A stretch of DNA of 64,000 bases, from positions 19,615,050 to 19,679,049 of the forward strand of contig JAOANR010000003.1 of the NCBI GenBank assembly GCA_030278955.1, given 5' to 3'. Origin of the DNA: Hygrophila difformis. Lineage: Eukaryota > Streptophyta > Magnoliopsida > Lamiales > Acanthaceae. Made by a program: the position numbers and the translations under genes. Of this stretch, positions 24,376 through 37,310 are shown piece by piece (within the stretch, counting starts at the first letter, position 1; every line of letters starts with the position of its first letter). The notes under the pieces were generated by a model. That model ran no database searches, was not told where the DNA came from, and saw only the letters and a program-made list of their open reading frames with translations.

Positions 24376-24629
24376 CCTGTACTCACAACACATAACAATA
24401 TTCGTTAACATTCGGTATAATGAAAGCCTTTTACCGAACAAATGAAAAACAAATATAGATTTCCTGGGCAATTTAATGAATTTAGCATAGTTCCAAATTG
24501 CAACTATAACTAAATTCATAACAACATCATTTGAGCAATAAAATTAAATAATAATAACTATCCGCAATCCCCACTTCCCTCACACCCAGTTCTCTAACCT
24601 AGTTCGCAATACCTATCAACGTAAAAATA

Positions 24630-24641
24630 GCTCTGATACCA
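24630..24641 (-). promoter_or_regulatory. E3 primer-binding site
   Basis: Minus strand TGGTATCAGAGC, 3 nt from the 5' LTR; initiator-Met tRNA type. Confidence 0.9.
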
Positions 24642-24644
24642 TTC

Positions 24645-26933
24645 TGTAACGTCCCAAAAATTTAAACAAAATTTTCGCGACGTCACTGCCGTATCACCTC
24701 ACCTAAATTGTTGGCCAATCAACTTAGGCGAAGTAATACGAAGCTGGGTACCTGTAAAATAACTCTAATCTCAACCATGTCCATCACATAAACAACATAT
24801 TAGACATATCCGGGAGGCACTCCCTGAATCCACACATTTAAATATCTAGATTCATAACTCCTTAACATAATAATAAGTCGTCCTAATATACTGCGACTCC
24901 AAGTACAACGAAGATAATACATAAGTCTGACATAAGACAAGTCATAGATCACTCATCCCCAAATGTCCCACCGTGCTCAGCATCTGCCTCAGGAGAATCT
25001 ATAAAATCAATAAATAAGCAGGGGGTCAGTACGGTTACTGAGCAAGGGAAGAATAATGGGGGATGGGGGTGCATCAATCACATAATAACATTAACATTAA
25101 CAAGATAATTAAATAAATGAGTAAGAGAATGCAAACCATCACACCGTCCCATACCGGTGCTTCAACCACTGCAATCAAATATATGTTATGACATGATGAA
25201 ATGGATGATATGACCTAGGTGTCTATCTATCCTAAATGCAGCAGATAGTCATGTCTAACGCGTTTCCTAATAACCATGGTCGACAGTCATCATTGGCGAG
25301 AGGACACCACCCTCTCCCATCACAATGAACTGCCCGTCAACGTCGCCCCCGCCGCGGACGAACAGCCTACGCAGGGCCAATAACATAGGTGAAGGAGCCG
25401 GATAGTCGTCACTGACCAGAGCAGCGTCTAGCGGGTCATGGCAAAGGGTTCACTCCCCAATTGCCGCATCGTGCCACACGCACAACACACAGACCCGGGA
25501 TATCAGCTGAATATCCCTATGGGTCAATTCCAGTCAAGGGAGTAAATCCCAATCAAGCACATAGAATAAATCAACATATCCATATATATATAACTGAGGT
25601 TTGCCAAGCCTCGCATAACGGCAACCACAATATAATCCCAACTTTAACGCATAATCACATAAGATGAACTTAGGAATTTGTCTAGGTTCGTATCTCGTAA
25701 GTTCCAACATACTCCAACATCAATAACCATATATCAAGGAGGATATAATAGTAAGAAGTCACAAAAACATGAAATTTGAATTTCTGGCGTAGACAAGGCT
25801 AACTACGCCAAAATAGGAAGTCTGGCGTAGATAAACGCCAACCCTGAAAAATGGAAATTTTCAAAAGCTGGCGTCGGCAAGGCTATTGACGCCAAAAAGA
25901 GTCTTCTGGCGTCAGAAAACGCCAACCCTGGAAGTGGAGAAAATTTCTCCCCTGCTTGGCGTCAACTAGGCATGTTGACGCCAAAAATGACATTCTGGCG
26001 TCAAAATACGCTAGAACTGAATGGTGGAAAAAAAAACTTCCCTGCCTAGCGTCAACTAGGCTTGTTGACGCCAAAAATGACATTCTGGCGTCAAAATACG
26101 CCAAGGCTGATTGTCCAAAACAAAATTCATTTTCCCATCTTGCTACCATTATTCAAATCAAGCATTATTCTACCCCTTCCCTTATTTATTTGTTCCCAAG
26201 CTCCCAATTTGGTTTCCTCAAGCTCTCAATTTCATTATCTTCAAGTTCCAAGTTAAAATTCCTCCAAGACCTACCAATTTAAACACAAGTTAATTAATTT
26301 CTCCACACCCATAAGTTCTATCTCTTCATCTAAGCATCAACCTTTAAATCTGAAATTCCCTTCCAAAACTTATTAGAAAACTTCATACCTTGCACATGCA
26401 CAACAATTCCCTCCTTGATCCCTCCAATTCAAGCTTCACCTTGCCCTTTTTCCTCCTACCAACCATAGTCCCCAATTCACTTCAATAAATCCATATTCTT
26501 GACTAAACTCTTGATAAAAGATGAAATTTAGCTTACTTACCACATGCAAGATCAAGCCCTACTCCAATCTTGCTCCAAACCAAGCTCTTCTTCTAGAGAG
26601 GAATTTTTCCTTTCTTCTTCTTCTCCATGGCCGATCGGTGAAGTGGGAGTAGGAAGAATGAAGACCAACTTTGACTATAACTCTCGTATAGTGACTGATG
26701 GGCCGGGCTTAAAGATGACTGGGCCGGCCCGGTTTGGCCCAATGGTTTGAACCCACTTATTTGACTACACTTTCTATTATTACTACTAGCAATGGCCCAA
26801 CTTGTTTTCTTGCTTCCACTTTTCCTTGGGCCTCTTGATGGCATTTGTCAAGCCTAGTCCAACAATAAATTAAAGAAACTTTAATTGTAATTTAATTAAA
26901 TTAATTTATAATTTAATTACTCGGGATGTTACA
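24645..26933 (-). repeat. E3 5' LTR
   Basis: Pair of 17396-19689. It lacks a 5-bp piece near 26874 present in the other copy and shows about ten scattered substitutions, mostly transitions. Confidence 0.93.
25783..26103 (-). repeat. Hairpin ladder in E3 5' LTR (4 units)
   Basis: As at 18535-18855, same number of units. Confidence 0.8.
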
Positions 26934-26938
26934 AATAC

Positions 26939-26987
26939 GGCAGTGACGTCACGGAAATTTTTGGTTTAAAATTTTCGGGACGTTACA
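26939..26987 (+). repeat. E2 5' LTR, terminal 49 bp
   Basis: GGCAGTGACGTCACGG... to GGGACGTTACA, the end of the LTR displaced by E3. GTGACGTCAC is a perfect palindrome containing a TGACGTCA CRE/bZIP-type core, also present near the E3 LTR ends in degenerate form and at 33094. Confidence 0.88.
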
Positions 26988-26990
26988 AAG

Positions 26991-27002
26991 TGGTATCAGA
27001 GC
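26991..27002 (+). promoter_or_regulatory. E2 primer-binding site
   Basis: TGGTATCAGAGC, 3 nt after the end of the split 5' LTR. Confidence 0.9.
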
Positions 27003-30000
27003 GAGGTTTGCTCTAGTATGTGTTTAAAACTTGATAAAAGTATGCGGTGAGGTGTGCGGGGATTGCATCTAGGATAGGTTTTGCATTGTCATATGCTAGT
27101 TAGATTTATTTTATGTTATTGATTTTATGATATATATACTGCGCACCTTGTATTGAGTCATGGTTTGTAAGATAACCATGGGTAGATAACAAGGATATCC
27201 TTAGGGGATCTATGATAAAATTCAGTTAGCAACTTATTTAGAAGTTGTTTAACAGTTATGTTAATATTATATTTTACTTATGGTATTGTGGGATGTTTGG
27301 AGCTGTCTTTGAGGCCAATGCAGGTACGGAATATCTGGATGATGCGAGTGCGAAATATCGACAAGAAGCACAAACTGCTAAGCGTGGGGTCACCGTCAAC
27401 AATAATTTCTTCTACAGGTCCCGTACCTTATTGAAGCTGATCAACACTGTTAAATCACTCATGAGGCTATCCGAATGATCCTCATTGATACTCTAGCAGC
27501 ATTGATATTTTTCTACTGCTTCGATATTTTAATAATTCGAATTACTTGTCATCTACAATGGTATATTATCAGTGCATTATTTAAATTTTTCCACTCTTCT
27601 ACCGTTCCCCAAAATTAGATGCTGCATTCTCACTGACTTCCTTACTTTGTCGGAAGTTTCTTAAGTTTTTGTTCGAGTCAGCTTACCTTTCATTTAGTAC
27701 TCATTGTTTTAAATTTGTACTACTACTTCAATTCTATTCGAAGTAGAGTCGTTGCGTAACGAGCATTCTGTTAGTGCCTTCTAATTTCTACGGAATTATT
27801 ATTCTTATAATAATTCGGAGTCTATATCCGTCAGTATGATTCATGTTGCTAATTTGAATCATTTCATTATTGGTTTGCTTATTCAATTATATTGTTCCTT
27901 TATATAATAGTTTCCGTCTCAGTATCCTTATTTCTGCAAACAACTATTTTAGTTGTTTAGCATTTTCCGTCTATCAGTATCGGAATATTTTAACTCCCGA
28001 TATAATCCTGAATTTACCATACCCTTGGGAAGTTGATCTCACTTTCTACCTTGTGTGGGAATTGTTGTTACTTTTTGTGATGCAGGTTCATACCAAGTCA
28101 AGAATGTCTATGGAACCGTTGAGATAACACTACACTTTATGCAATTGCCATCAGAGATACGAAGCAAAAACCTCCCAACAGCGCGAAACTGTTAGCGATT
28201 GAGTAAATATGTAAGTGGATTATCCAGAATAGAATTAAGTCTCAACACAATTCAAAGAAATTCTTATGGGATGATTAACGACTTTAATATTTATGAATTG
28301 TGTAAGATATCGTCAGAATGAGATGGAATCTAGGAATGCCATCAAGATGAACGCTACAAGCCATAGATTGAGATGGCTCTCGGGATAAAATTCACTATAT
28401 TGGGATCGGTAAGCATGAAACCGGAGTGGATTGTATTAAATTTCCAGCGTTTCAATGAGAAAACACGAGGCCGACGAGGGAATTGTGTGAGGAAACGCAA
28501 CAAAACACAGAGCTTAATGCCAACATAACGATTGCACCTCAGAAATCGTGATGCAAGCCGTAGAAAGTGTGAGAAGAATCACGGCAAGAGCTTGAGACTC
28601 GCGGATTACCAATGAATGATGAGCTCGTTTAAAGACGACACATCTAATCGACCTGCTGGAAGTCGACGTAGCATTAGAGAAAAGGCTACCGCTTAAAAAT
28701 AGAATATATGATATAATTTGGATTTTTGTGACTGAATACAGGGTTGTGTATTTGGTTTCAGTGTAAAAGGGAGAAACATCTGGTGATGCTAGGTTTCTCT
28801 TATGCCATCCAACAACGTTCGAGTTTCCTGTTGGCATTGTTTTGGAACTAATTTAAAAGATACTCTCCCTCATTCTATTATTGAATGACGAGTCTATTTC
28901 TAACCAATAGTACAAGAACAAATAGGTTTCTTTGAAACCCACTGGGTACTATTATCAAGTTTCAAGTGAAATGCTTGGAAGCAATCAATTGTGCTTTTAT
29001 GCGTGGTAGTATTATATCCGTAATAATGCTCATCACTTCAACTTGTTAACTGAAGCTTCTTTCTAAAGCATTTTTCTATAAAGGAAGATGCTCTACTTAT
29101 TTATCTTTCGGGTTTCCAAAACAGTAATGTTTGATTAATTAACATTTTTCCCTCCATTAGCATTCGAGGATATGGTTCTCGATGCTATCATGGAATTTCA
29201 ATATATTGGGAAACTCAACCTGGCTTTCTATTGTGAGATAGAAATCACTTGTTTATTTTGCAGGCTATAATTAGTTCCAGTCAAATCAAGGATATTCGTT
29301 GAAGATTGCAATGATGTCGCATATAGTATCCTCAACTCCGGAGACTTGGAAAAAGATTTATAATAGTATCGGGTGAAGATCACCAAGTTGGCAGTAAATA
29401 ATCGGAACCGAACTGAGACAGAATGCGGGCAAATTTAAAGACTGAGTATCTGTCGTAGCAGTTACGAGCAGTGGATATCATACCTCCATGCGAGAAGAAA
29501 GCTAAGAGCGTTATAGAACCAACGGATGGAAATTGTATATTAATAGGCTACTCGAAGTGTTTTGTACTAAAATTCGAATTGGCAAACAGGAAACCCGAGT
29601 AAATTCATCAAAGTCCAGTGTTCCAACGGGGAAACCGCGAGGTTGAAAGGATAATTATGCGGCTTGATGTGTTGGAACCGGGAAATTGAGGTGAACAGTA
29701 TGACACGATCTAAGAAAGTATTGTGTATCATAAAAGATACTTAAGAAGAGACGTAGAATGAGCTCAATACTCGCGAACTACAAACGTATGGAAACCGTAT
29801 TGAAGGATTATTTACTGGATAAGATCTGTTAAACAAAGCATAAGATGTAGAATGAAAGAAAAGAAGTTGAGACAATATATTAATGATAGATGAAAGCTGA
29901 TGAATATCTATGAAATTGCAAAGTCAATTCCCGTGTCATTAGAAAGGTCGCCCATAATTGTCATGATCCTCTTATATCCACTCGCAAAACACAAGGAGCA

Positions 30001-30672
30001 TCTAGATGTCGTTTGAGAGTCAATGGGGATGATAGTGTGGGCATTTGCGGAGCAAACGGGAATGACCCTAGAAAATAGTAAAATTGAATACATAAATCAT
30101 CAAGTAGACAACCGGAATTGGCGAAATCCATCAGAGACATGGTGAAAGGATCGCCCATCAAGGTAGGACCTTTTATCATCACCAGCAATACTCGGGGAAT
30201 AGGTTGACTTTGTGTCAGAATCTGCGAGAATAGAAGTGTAGATTCATGTGAAGAAAGAATAACTTCTCGAAATGAGTACCGTGAATCTCTAGCTCATCGG
30301 GTAAAGACAGAAGTTGGTGAAATTTCTCAGAGGCAGGTCGAAAGGAACCCCAGACATGTAAAAGATTATGTTAACATGAAGAAGTAAGGTGTGAATATGG
30401 ATAAGAAATTGGGAGTGCAAGCTAAGTATCAAATCATAAGTCCGCTTGGGAAGTAAAGAAAATCTGGAATCGGGTCTTTTGACTCAATAAGTCTGATGTA
30501 GACATGAACACATGCGATACATTCTACGTCATTCAGAGGAAATATAGTACATACTACGAGAGAACACCGCTTTTAATGTGTTGAGATAAGTGTATTAAAA
30601 GTCGCGAGCAATGAATCAATGATGGTGACCTCCTTAACCATATTCTCATGTCATTCGGGGACGAATGATTTT
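27003..30672 (+). other. E2 interior, no recognisable genes
   Basis: About 3.7 kb with stops in all frames. The longest plausible frame is 77 codons (27245-27478), beginning with a hydrophobic stretch and matching nothing I know. No gag knuckle, protease, polymerase or integrase motif was found on either strand. Confidence 0.6.
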
Positions 30673-30685
30673 AAGGGGGAGGGAT
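30673..30685 (+). promoter_or_regulatory. E2 polypurine tract
   Basis: AAGGGGGAGGGAT before the 3' LTR; the preceding CATTCGGGGACGAATGATTTT parallels E3. Confidence 0.8.
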
Positions 30686-33141
30686 TGTAACATCCCGAGT
30701 AATTAATTTAGAATTTATTAAATTAATTACTATTAAAGTCAATTTAAATTCCTAACCATTAATCATATGTTAGGAAATGTTGGGCTTAAATTGTTTTAGT
30801 AAGATGGAGAATAATAATAGTAGGGGAAGCCAAGCATTTAATATTAAGAAGAGGAGTACAATTAGTAGTAGAAAGAGAGCCCATGGATCAAGGCCCAAGC
30901 CCACTGGGCCGACCCGGGCCCGGCCCATCACCCCATGACCCGACCCGGAGAACCAAGACCCATTTTATGCCCAAGGTCAGCCATTATACTCAAGAAGTCT
31001 TCATTTCTTCACAACACACTATCAATTCCCGCTAGAGAGAGAGAGGGCCACTTTGGAGGCAATCTTGGAGAGCAAATGTTTGTGGGAATGCAAGGATGAC
31101 TTAAGGATTGATACTATACACTTGGGTAAGCTTATTCTTCATTCACTTGTCAATTTTCTTAAGTTTTGAGTGGGTTTTGGGGTGGGAAAAGTGAGGTGAC
31201 GAAAATTGGGGTTTATAAGGGTGTTCATAGAAATTGGCTTGGGAATGAGTTCAATTTTGGTAATTGATCCTTGCATGTTGGTAAGATAACAATTTTAGTT
31301 TCTTGCTTGCAAGGAATCTGAAATTTAGTGATGAATTGAGTAAATTGAGGAAGGAGGATGAGGATTGGAATGAAGGATCAAGTTTGACTTATTTTTCATG
31401 GGTGTAGATGCAATTGAAGCTTGGAAAGTGAAGATTTTTCTCTATTGAGGATGTTTAGTTCGTGCATGTTCTAAAGGAATTCATTGGTTGAACTGAGCTT
31501 GGGATTGAAGAAATTGAAGTTGGGACATCAATGATCAAAGGCAAGGGGTAGAATAATGCTTGAATTGAATAATGGTAGCAAGATGGGAAAATGAATTGTG
31601 TTTTGGACAGTCAACCTTGGCGTATTTTGACGCCAGGGAGCCATTTTTGGCGTCAACAAGCCTAGTTGACGCCAAGCAGGGGAGAAATTTTCTCCACTTC
31701 CAGGGTTGGCGTTTTCTGACGCCAGAAGCCTCTTTTTGGCGTCAATAGCCTTGCTGACGCCAGCTTTTGAGAATTTCCATTTTTCAGGGTTGGCGTTTAT
31801 CTACGCCAGACTTCCTATTTTGGCGTAGTTAGCCTTGTCTACGCCAGAAATTCAAATTTCATGTTTTTGTGACTTCTTACTATTATATCTTCCTTGATAT
31901 ATGGTTATTGATGTTGGAATTTACGAGATACGAACCTAGACAAATTCACAAGTTCATCTTATGTGATCATGCGTTAGAATTGGGATTTTATTATGGTTGC
32001 CGTTATGCGAGGCTTGGCAAACCTCAGTCGTATGTTTATAATGGATATAGAAGTGTATATCGAATGTTTGAATTGGTGATAGAGAACCTAGACGGCTAGG
32101 TGGTTTCTCTGATTATTTATGTTATGTTCTTATTGGTGTTGTGCCTTTGTGTGTGAGGTGGTATACCTCGGTGATACTTGTGTTATGCTACGGCATGTTT
32201 GGCATATGGGGAGTGAACCCTGTGCCATGACCGGCAATTGGGGAGTGAACCCTTTGCCATGACCTGCTAGACGCTGCTCTGGTCAGTGACGACTATCCGG
32301 CTCCCTCACCTATGTTATTGGCCCTGCGTAGGTTGTTCGTCCGCGGCGGGGGCGACGTTGACGGGCAGTTCATTGTGATGGGAGAGGGTGGTGTCCTCTC
32401 GCCAATGATGACTGTCGACCATGGTTATTAGGAAACGCGTTAGACATGATTAATTGCTGCATTTAGGATAGATAGACACATAGGTCATATCATTCATTTC
32501 ATCATATCATAACATTTATTTGATTGCAGTGGTTGAAGCACCGGTATGGGACGGTGTGATGGTTTGCATTCTTTTACTTATTTATTTAATTACTTTGTTA
32601 ATGTTTGACAGTAGTATGTGGTTGATGTATCCCCATCCCCCATTATTCTTCCCTTGCTCAGTAACCGTACTGACCCCTGCTATTTTCTTTTATAGATACT
32701 CCTGAGGATGGCGCGGTGCATTGGGCATATTGAAGGGTTGGGGATGAGCGAACATGTTTTATTCCCTTAAATGGTTTTTGCTCACTTAGTTAATGGACAT
32801 ATTATGTGCTTTTATCGTTAATTATTCTGCCGTGAGTTTTAATATAATTAGAAACGCCTGTGAGCTGTAGTAGTTCAAGATTTTGATTTATTACTGAGTT
32901 AATATTTTAACTGAAATTTATGAGATTGATAGCAGGGCTGAATGCCCGGATATGTTGTTAATTTGATATATGTATATATATATATATAATTACTATAATT
33001 ATGGTGTGGTGGGATTTTTCTGATTCTTCAGGTACTCAGCTTCGTGTTACAGACCCTAAGTTGACTGGCCAACAGCTTAGGTGATGTAATACGACAGTGA
33101 CGTCACGGAAATTTTTGGTTTAAAATTTTCGGGACGTTACA
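30686..33141 (+). repeat. E2 3' LTR
   Basis: An uninterrupted copy of 2,456 bp. Hairpin ladder at 31617-31849 (3 units). A 76-codon frame (31869-32099) is shared with the other LTR (16176-16406) but looks incidental. Confidence 0.93.
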
Positions 33142-33146
33142 ATAAT

Positions 33147-33560
33147 TATTAACAATTAATTATAATTATTATTAATTAATAATGTTTATTAATAATAATG
33201 GGAGTAAATAATAATTATTAATTATAATTATTAATTATTATTGTAAAAATTATTAATAATAATTACAATTATTAAAAATATTTATAATAAAAATTATTAA
33301 TTATAATTATAATTATTAATAAGAAAAATTATTAATTATAATTATTAACTCCAAAATTAATAATAAAAATTATTTATTATTAATTATTTATTTATAATTA
33401 TAGTTATTATATATTAATTATTATATATTAATTAAAATATATTATAATTATTAATCTATTATTAATTATTAATAAAAAATATAATTATTAATTATTAACA
33501 ATTAGTTATAATTATTATTAAATTAATAATGATTTATTAATAATAATTGGAGTATTAATT
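33147..33560. other. AT-rich spacer after E2
   Basis: TTAATTATTA-type low-complexity sequence, the continuation of 14681-14991. No gene. Confidence 0.7.
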
Positions 33561-33574
33561 AGGTTTTCGGGAAC

Positions 33575-33935
33575 GCCAAGCGTTGCGTCCTACCCGGAAT
33601 AAACCCTGGCCAAGCGTTGCGTCATATCAGGAAGCGCGGGAATAGCTTGGCCCGGGAACAAATATACCCTGGCCAAGGGGTTTAAGTCCGGGCCTAGCGA
33701 AGATATTTATGCCGAAGCGCGGGAAACGCTTGGCCCGGACACTAATGTACACTGGCCAAGGGGTTTAAGCCCCGGGCCAAGCGAAGATATTCCGGGCCAA
33801 GCGGGCAGATAAGTTCTGTACGGATCCCCCCTTCTCCACTTTCCCTTTCCCTGTTCCCGTTTCTTCTTCCCCCATCTTCCTCCGTCGATTGCAGCGTAGT
33901 TCCGGGCCAAGGTCTAAATACCCGGGCCAAGCAGT
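33575..33935. repeat. GGCCCGG motif array upstream of the Ulp1 gene
   Basis: At least eight copies of CTTGGCCCGG/CCGGGCCAAG or one-base variants, within larger half-repeats (CTGGCCAAGGGGTTTAAG occurs at about 33671 and 33750; AAGCGTTGCGTC twice near 33578). It occupies the promoter region of the DUF1985-Ulp1 gene, whose ATG is 100 bp downstream. Confidence 0.75.
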
Positions 33936-35467
33936 TCATTTTCCGGCGCCGACGTCTCTTTCATCTTCCCACCATTTCGCCTATAATCTGCTTGTCTCCC
34001 TTGTTCGGAAAAATTTGAATTTTGGAGTTTTGGAAATGGTGGATGCGAATGTGGAATCCGGAATCGCGGGAATGGAGATGGTGACTTATGATTCGTTGTT
34101 CGAAGGGTTGCCGGAGATGAGCATTCCGCCAGCGCCGTCGCCTCCGCCGCCGGAAGTTCCGCCCCCGGCCGGCCATGACCCAGTCCGGGTAATTCTTCCA
34201 TTTTTCTAATTTTACGGTTATTCAAACTATGAATTTTGTTAGAATTAATTAAGTTTATGGAAATTACTTATTGGTTGATTACTCGCATGAATTTTTAAAT
34301 GTCTGTGAAGTTTGTGTTGTTGAAGTTTTTGTTGGATTTTCGAGTTTACGTTGTTGAATTATTTCCGGTTTGTGGAATATATGAATTGAATAATTTAATG
34401 ATTATTGGTTTGCATGATCTATATAGTGGTGCTTGTTGGATTCTTTATGCGAGATTGTTGAATTTTGAAATTATGTTGATGTCTGACTTAGGTCGCTCAT
34501 TTGATTGAATTTTCCGATTTTTTAATTGCAAGCTGTTGAATTTGTAGTAGTGTTCATGTTAAATCGTATATGGTACATATGGTACATTGTTGAAGTTCTA
34601 GGATTTTAATTGTAGAACTGGTTGCTGGACGAGTTATTTTTCCAGTTGTCGTTGAATTATACTTTATTATATGAATTCTGAAAAATACATGATGGGCATT
34701 AAGATATTATGGCACTTAAAAAAATATATTACAAATTTGATTTTATTAAAAATATTATTTTCATAATAATAATATAATAATAATAATATAATAAAACGAT
34801 AATAATAATAATAATATAATAATACTAACGAAGAAAAAATAATAACTGGAACAGAAATTATAATAATTTAATTATTATGGGAAAATAATAGTATACTGGG
34901 AGGGAGAAATTATAATAAAACTATTTATTATTAATTAATTATTAATTATCTAAGATAATTATATATTAACTATTAATTATAATTATAATATATTTATAAA
35001 AATATTATTTTAATGAGGGATTGTGTGTATAACTTAATACATGGTGGAGAGTTGGGTTTATTTTAATAAGGGGTTAGTTTTGTTGTTTATAATTTTATTT
35101 AATATTTATTTTGTCATGAATATTATAATAGATAAAATAATTTATTATAAATATTATAGCATTATAATAATAAATTTTATAATATTAAAATATACTTATT
35201 TTTTTAGTTTTTTATATATTAATTATTATAATATTAAAATATTTAGTATATTTAAAATAATAAATCACACAATACTACATCGACATTTTAATAGATCACA
35301 TAATAAATCACACAATACTACATCGACATATATTATTTATATATTTATTATATTTAAAATATTAAAATTAAGAAATAATTTTTAATAGAAATTAATTTAA
35401 TAGAAAATGTAATAAATTAAAATCCATACAATATCAATACAAAAATATTGTATAATTATAATACAAT

Positions 35468-35572
35468 ACACTACCAAACACTGTACATCATTAATTTAAT
35501 ACAGTAGTAATATAAAACGACATAATACTGAACACCTGCATTTAAACAATACAATACAGTGTTTGGTAGTGT
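35468..35572. mobile_element. 105-bp MITE in intron 1 of the Ulp1 gene
   Basis: Perfect 18-bp-class inverted ends: ACACTACCAAACACTGTA at 35468-35485 and its reverse complement at 35555-35572. AT-rich centre. I could not define a target duplication, so the superfamily is unassigned; the ACCAAACA-type end is common in PIF/Harbinger and hAT MITEs. Confidence 0.7.
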
Positions 35573-35737
35573 ACTAGTAGGGATAATAATCATAGTTTAA
35601 TTTTTCTATTCATATTTTATTTGCATATAAAATTGAATTATACTTTGGTATATATATTATGAAAACAATAATTTATGAATTATGTCACTTAAAAAAAAGA
35701 TAATACCCGTGCGCGGAGCGCATGTGAAAAATCTACT
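35573..35737 (+). mobile_element. Short element with Helitron-like 3' hairpin, copy 1
   Basis: Shares its start (AATTTTTCTATTCATATTTT ... TTGAATTATACTTTGG) and its end (ACCCGTGCGCGGAGCGCATGT hairpin-like region, then GAAAAATCT) with the reverse complement of 52777-53054. The hairpin followed closely by CTAC/CTAG resembles a Helitron 3' end, but no TC start was identified. Confidence 0.45.
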
Positions 35738-37310
35738 TAATTATTAATTATCCAAGTGAATTATATATTAACTATTAATTATAATTATAATATATATTTA
35801 TATATTTATGAAAATATTAATTTCATTACTCTACTAAAATAATAGAATTTATCATTTCAAATAAATTAATTGAGCGAGAGTTTATTAATTTTAGAATTTA
35901 ATAAAAATATTATCTTCATAAATATACTAAAATATTGTTAATTATTATTTCTCCGTGAATAATCCAATAGTATGACTAGAACACATTTGTGTGTGAATCG
36001 CAGGGGGACTTCTACTATAGAAGACCATCAGCCCAGGGCAAGAGCCCGAAGCTGAACTTTTACTTACGATACAATAAAACTATCGGATACATTTTGGCGC
36101 GGTTAGAGCAGGATGCGCCCGGTATGATTGCAGAGCTGAGGGATTCATGCCTCGGTTATATATTCAGAGGTGCTGAGGGCGACAGGCGGCCCAGATGGTC
36201 GGAGAGTACCTTATCTGCACAGGCCATGGCGGCATTGTTGTCCTACGAGGTGGCATTCCGCCACTACGGGACGGACGAGCCGTGGGGCGAGGACGATGCC
36301 GTATGGTTTCACGTGTGCGGCCATTTTATTCGGTTTGGACGGGAGGAGCACGCGCTCGTGACGGGGCTCCGTTATGGACCTTCTGACTTCCAGCTGTATG
36401 CTGATGAGGAGCCCCCAGCTGGAGGCGTTTATGCTAGAAACGTTGGGATCCTTGGGAGTGGATCTATGGACAAGATCCGAGATGCTTATATGAATGGGGC
36501 TTTCCGGCAATCACCCGAGGACACACTGAAGGTCGCTATGGTGATGACAGCTTTTTACCTGGTACTAGGGCACGACGGCCACAGTCGGACTCCTGAGACA
36601 TGGATGTGGCGCTTGGTCGAGGATAGAGCTGCATGGAATGCATTTCCTTGGGGCTTGATGAGCTGGCAGGTGTTGAGACAGTACATCAGGGACTTCCCGG
36701 TAGACGGCAAGAATGACCGGAAAGGGGTCCACCTATACGGCCACTCCCTATCATTGCAGGTACTTTGCATAACATCCATGATTTCATAACCGCATTCTCT
36801 GTTGTACTATAAATTGCTGCACTGCATAACCATCTCTCTATGCTCGTACTCATACAGGTGTGGATGTGCGAGGCCATTCCGGAGGTCGGGGCTTTCTATA
36901 CCCAGTCCACTTCTGAGCATCCCGATTTCCAGCGCCCGAGGATGTTGCGGTATTCTTATAGAAAGCGGACGTCTGGTCTGGGATGGACGACATTCTATAC
37001 CATCGAGGTTAGTTCGGTAATACCTTTTAATTTGAATGCACACGTTCTTATCGGATAGTAGCCTATACGTTTGTCTTCTGTATTGCAGCGCCAGTGTCAT
37101 GACAGACTAACCCCCACGGACGATGAACTGCTGGAGCCATACATGATGGGGGTAGATGTGACGACGCCGACTGGGCTGCGATGGGTGCGGGCCCCTGTTG
37201 ACCATCGGGCTAAAAGACGGAAGCGTAAATCCACGGAGCAGCCGGAGGACGGGGTGGGCGGTGCACCAGGCACCGAGCCACAGTCAGATAGGCCGGGGAG
37301 AGATAGTGAT

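Larger units (their letters stand above)
17396..26933 (-). mobile_element. E3: Ty3/gypsy chromodomain retrotransposon nested in E2
   Basis: Minus-strand element with 5' LTR 24645-26933 (2,289 bp) and 3' LTR 17396-19689 (2,294 bp). TSD aatac at 17391-17395 and 26934-26938. Gag, protease, reverse transcriptase, RNase H, integrase and chromodomain are all in one frame but interrupted at three places by stops. Domain order with integrase after RNase H and a C-terminal chromodomain marks a Ty3/gypsy chromovirus; the long LTRs suggest the Tekay/Del clade (inference). About a dozen LTR differences are visible, so it is young. Confidence 0.94.
14992..33141 (+). mobile_element. E2: non-autonomous LTR retrotransposon, split by E3
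   Basis: The left LTR (14992-17395 plus 26939-26987) and right LTR (30686-33141) each total about 2.45 kb, begin TGTAACATCCCGAG and end GGGACGTTACA; TSD ataat (14987-14991, 33142-33146). The interior, 26988-30685, has a primer site and polypurine tract but no recognisable gag or pol. Start and end sequences, primer site and the AAGGGGGAGGGA tract match E3, the likely enzyme source. About a dozen differences between the LTRs are visible. E3 sits in the 5' LTR only 50 bp from its end. Confidence 0.92.
34036..37310 (+). pseudogene. DUF1985-Ulp1 protease gene, 5' part (exons 1-4a), cut by E4
   Basis: Exon model: 34036-34188, 36004-36759, 36858-37007, 37089-37310; every junction is GT-AG and phase 0. 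The ATG at 34036 (MVDANVESGIAGMEM) opens a proline-rich N-terminus. Exons 2-3 encode a DUF1985-type domain: RDSCLGYIFRGAEGD, then WFHVCGHFIRFGREEHALV and TGLRYGPS, then VWMCEAIPEVGAFY and PRMLRYSYR. In plants this domain is found in front of Ulp1 (C48) peptidases, largely in transposon-borne genes. Exon 4 begins the low-complexity linker and is broken after codon GAT by E4 (TSD gtgat). The remainder is at 49574-52577. Intron 1 (1.8 kb) is AT-rich and holds small transposons. Not expected to give full-length protein from this copy. Confidence 0.85.
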
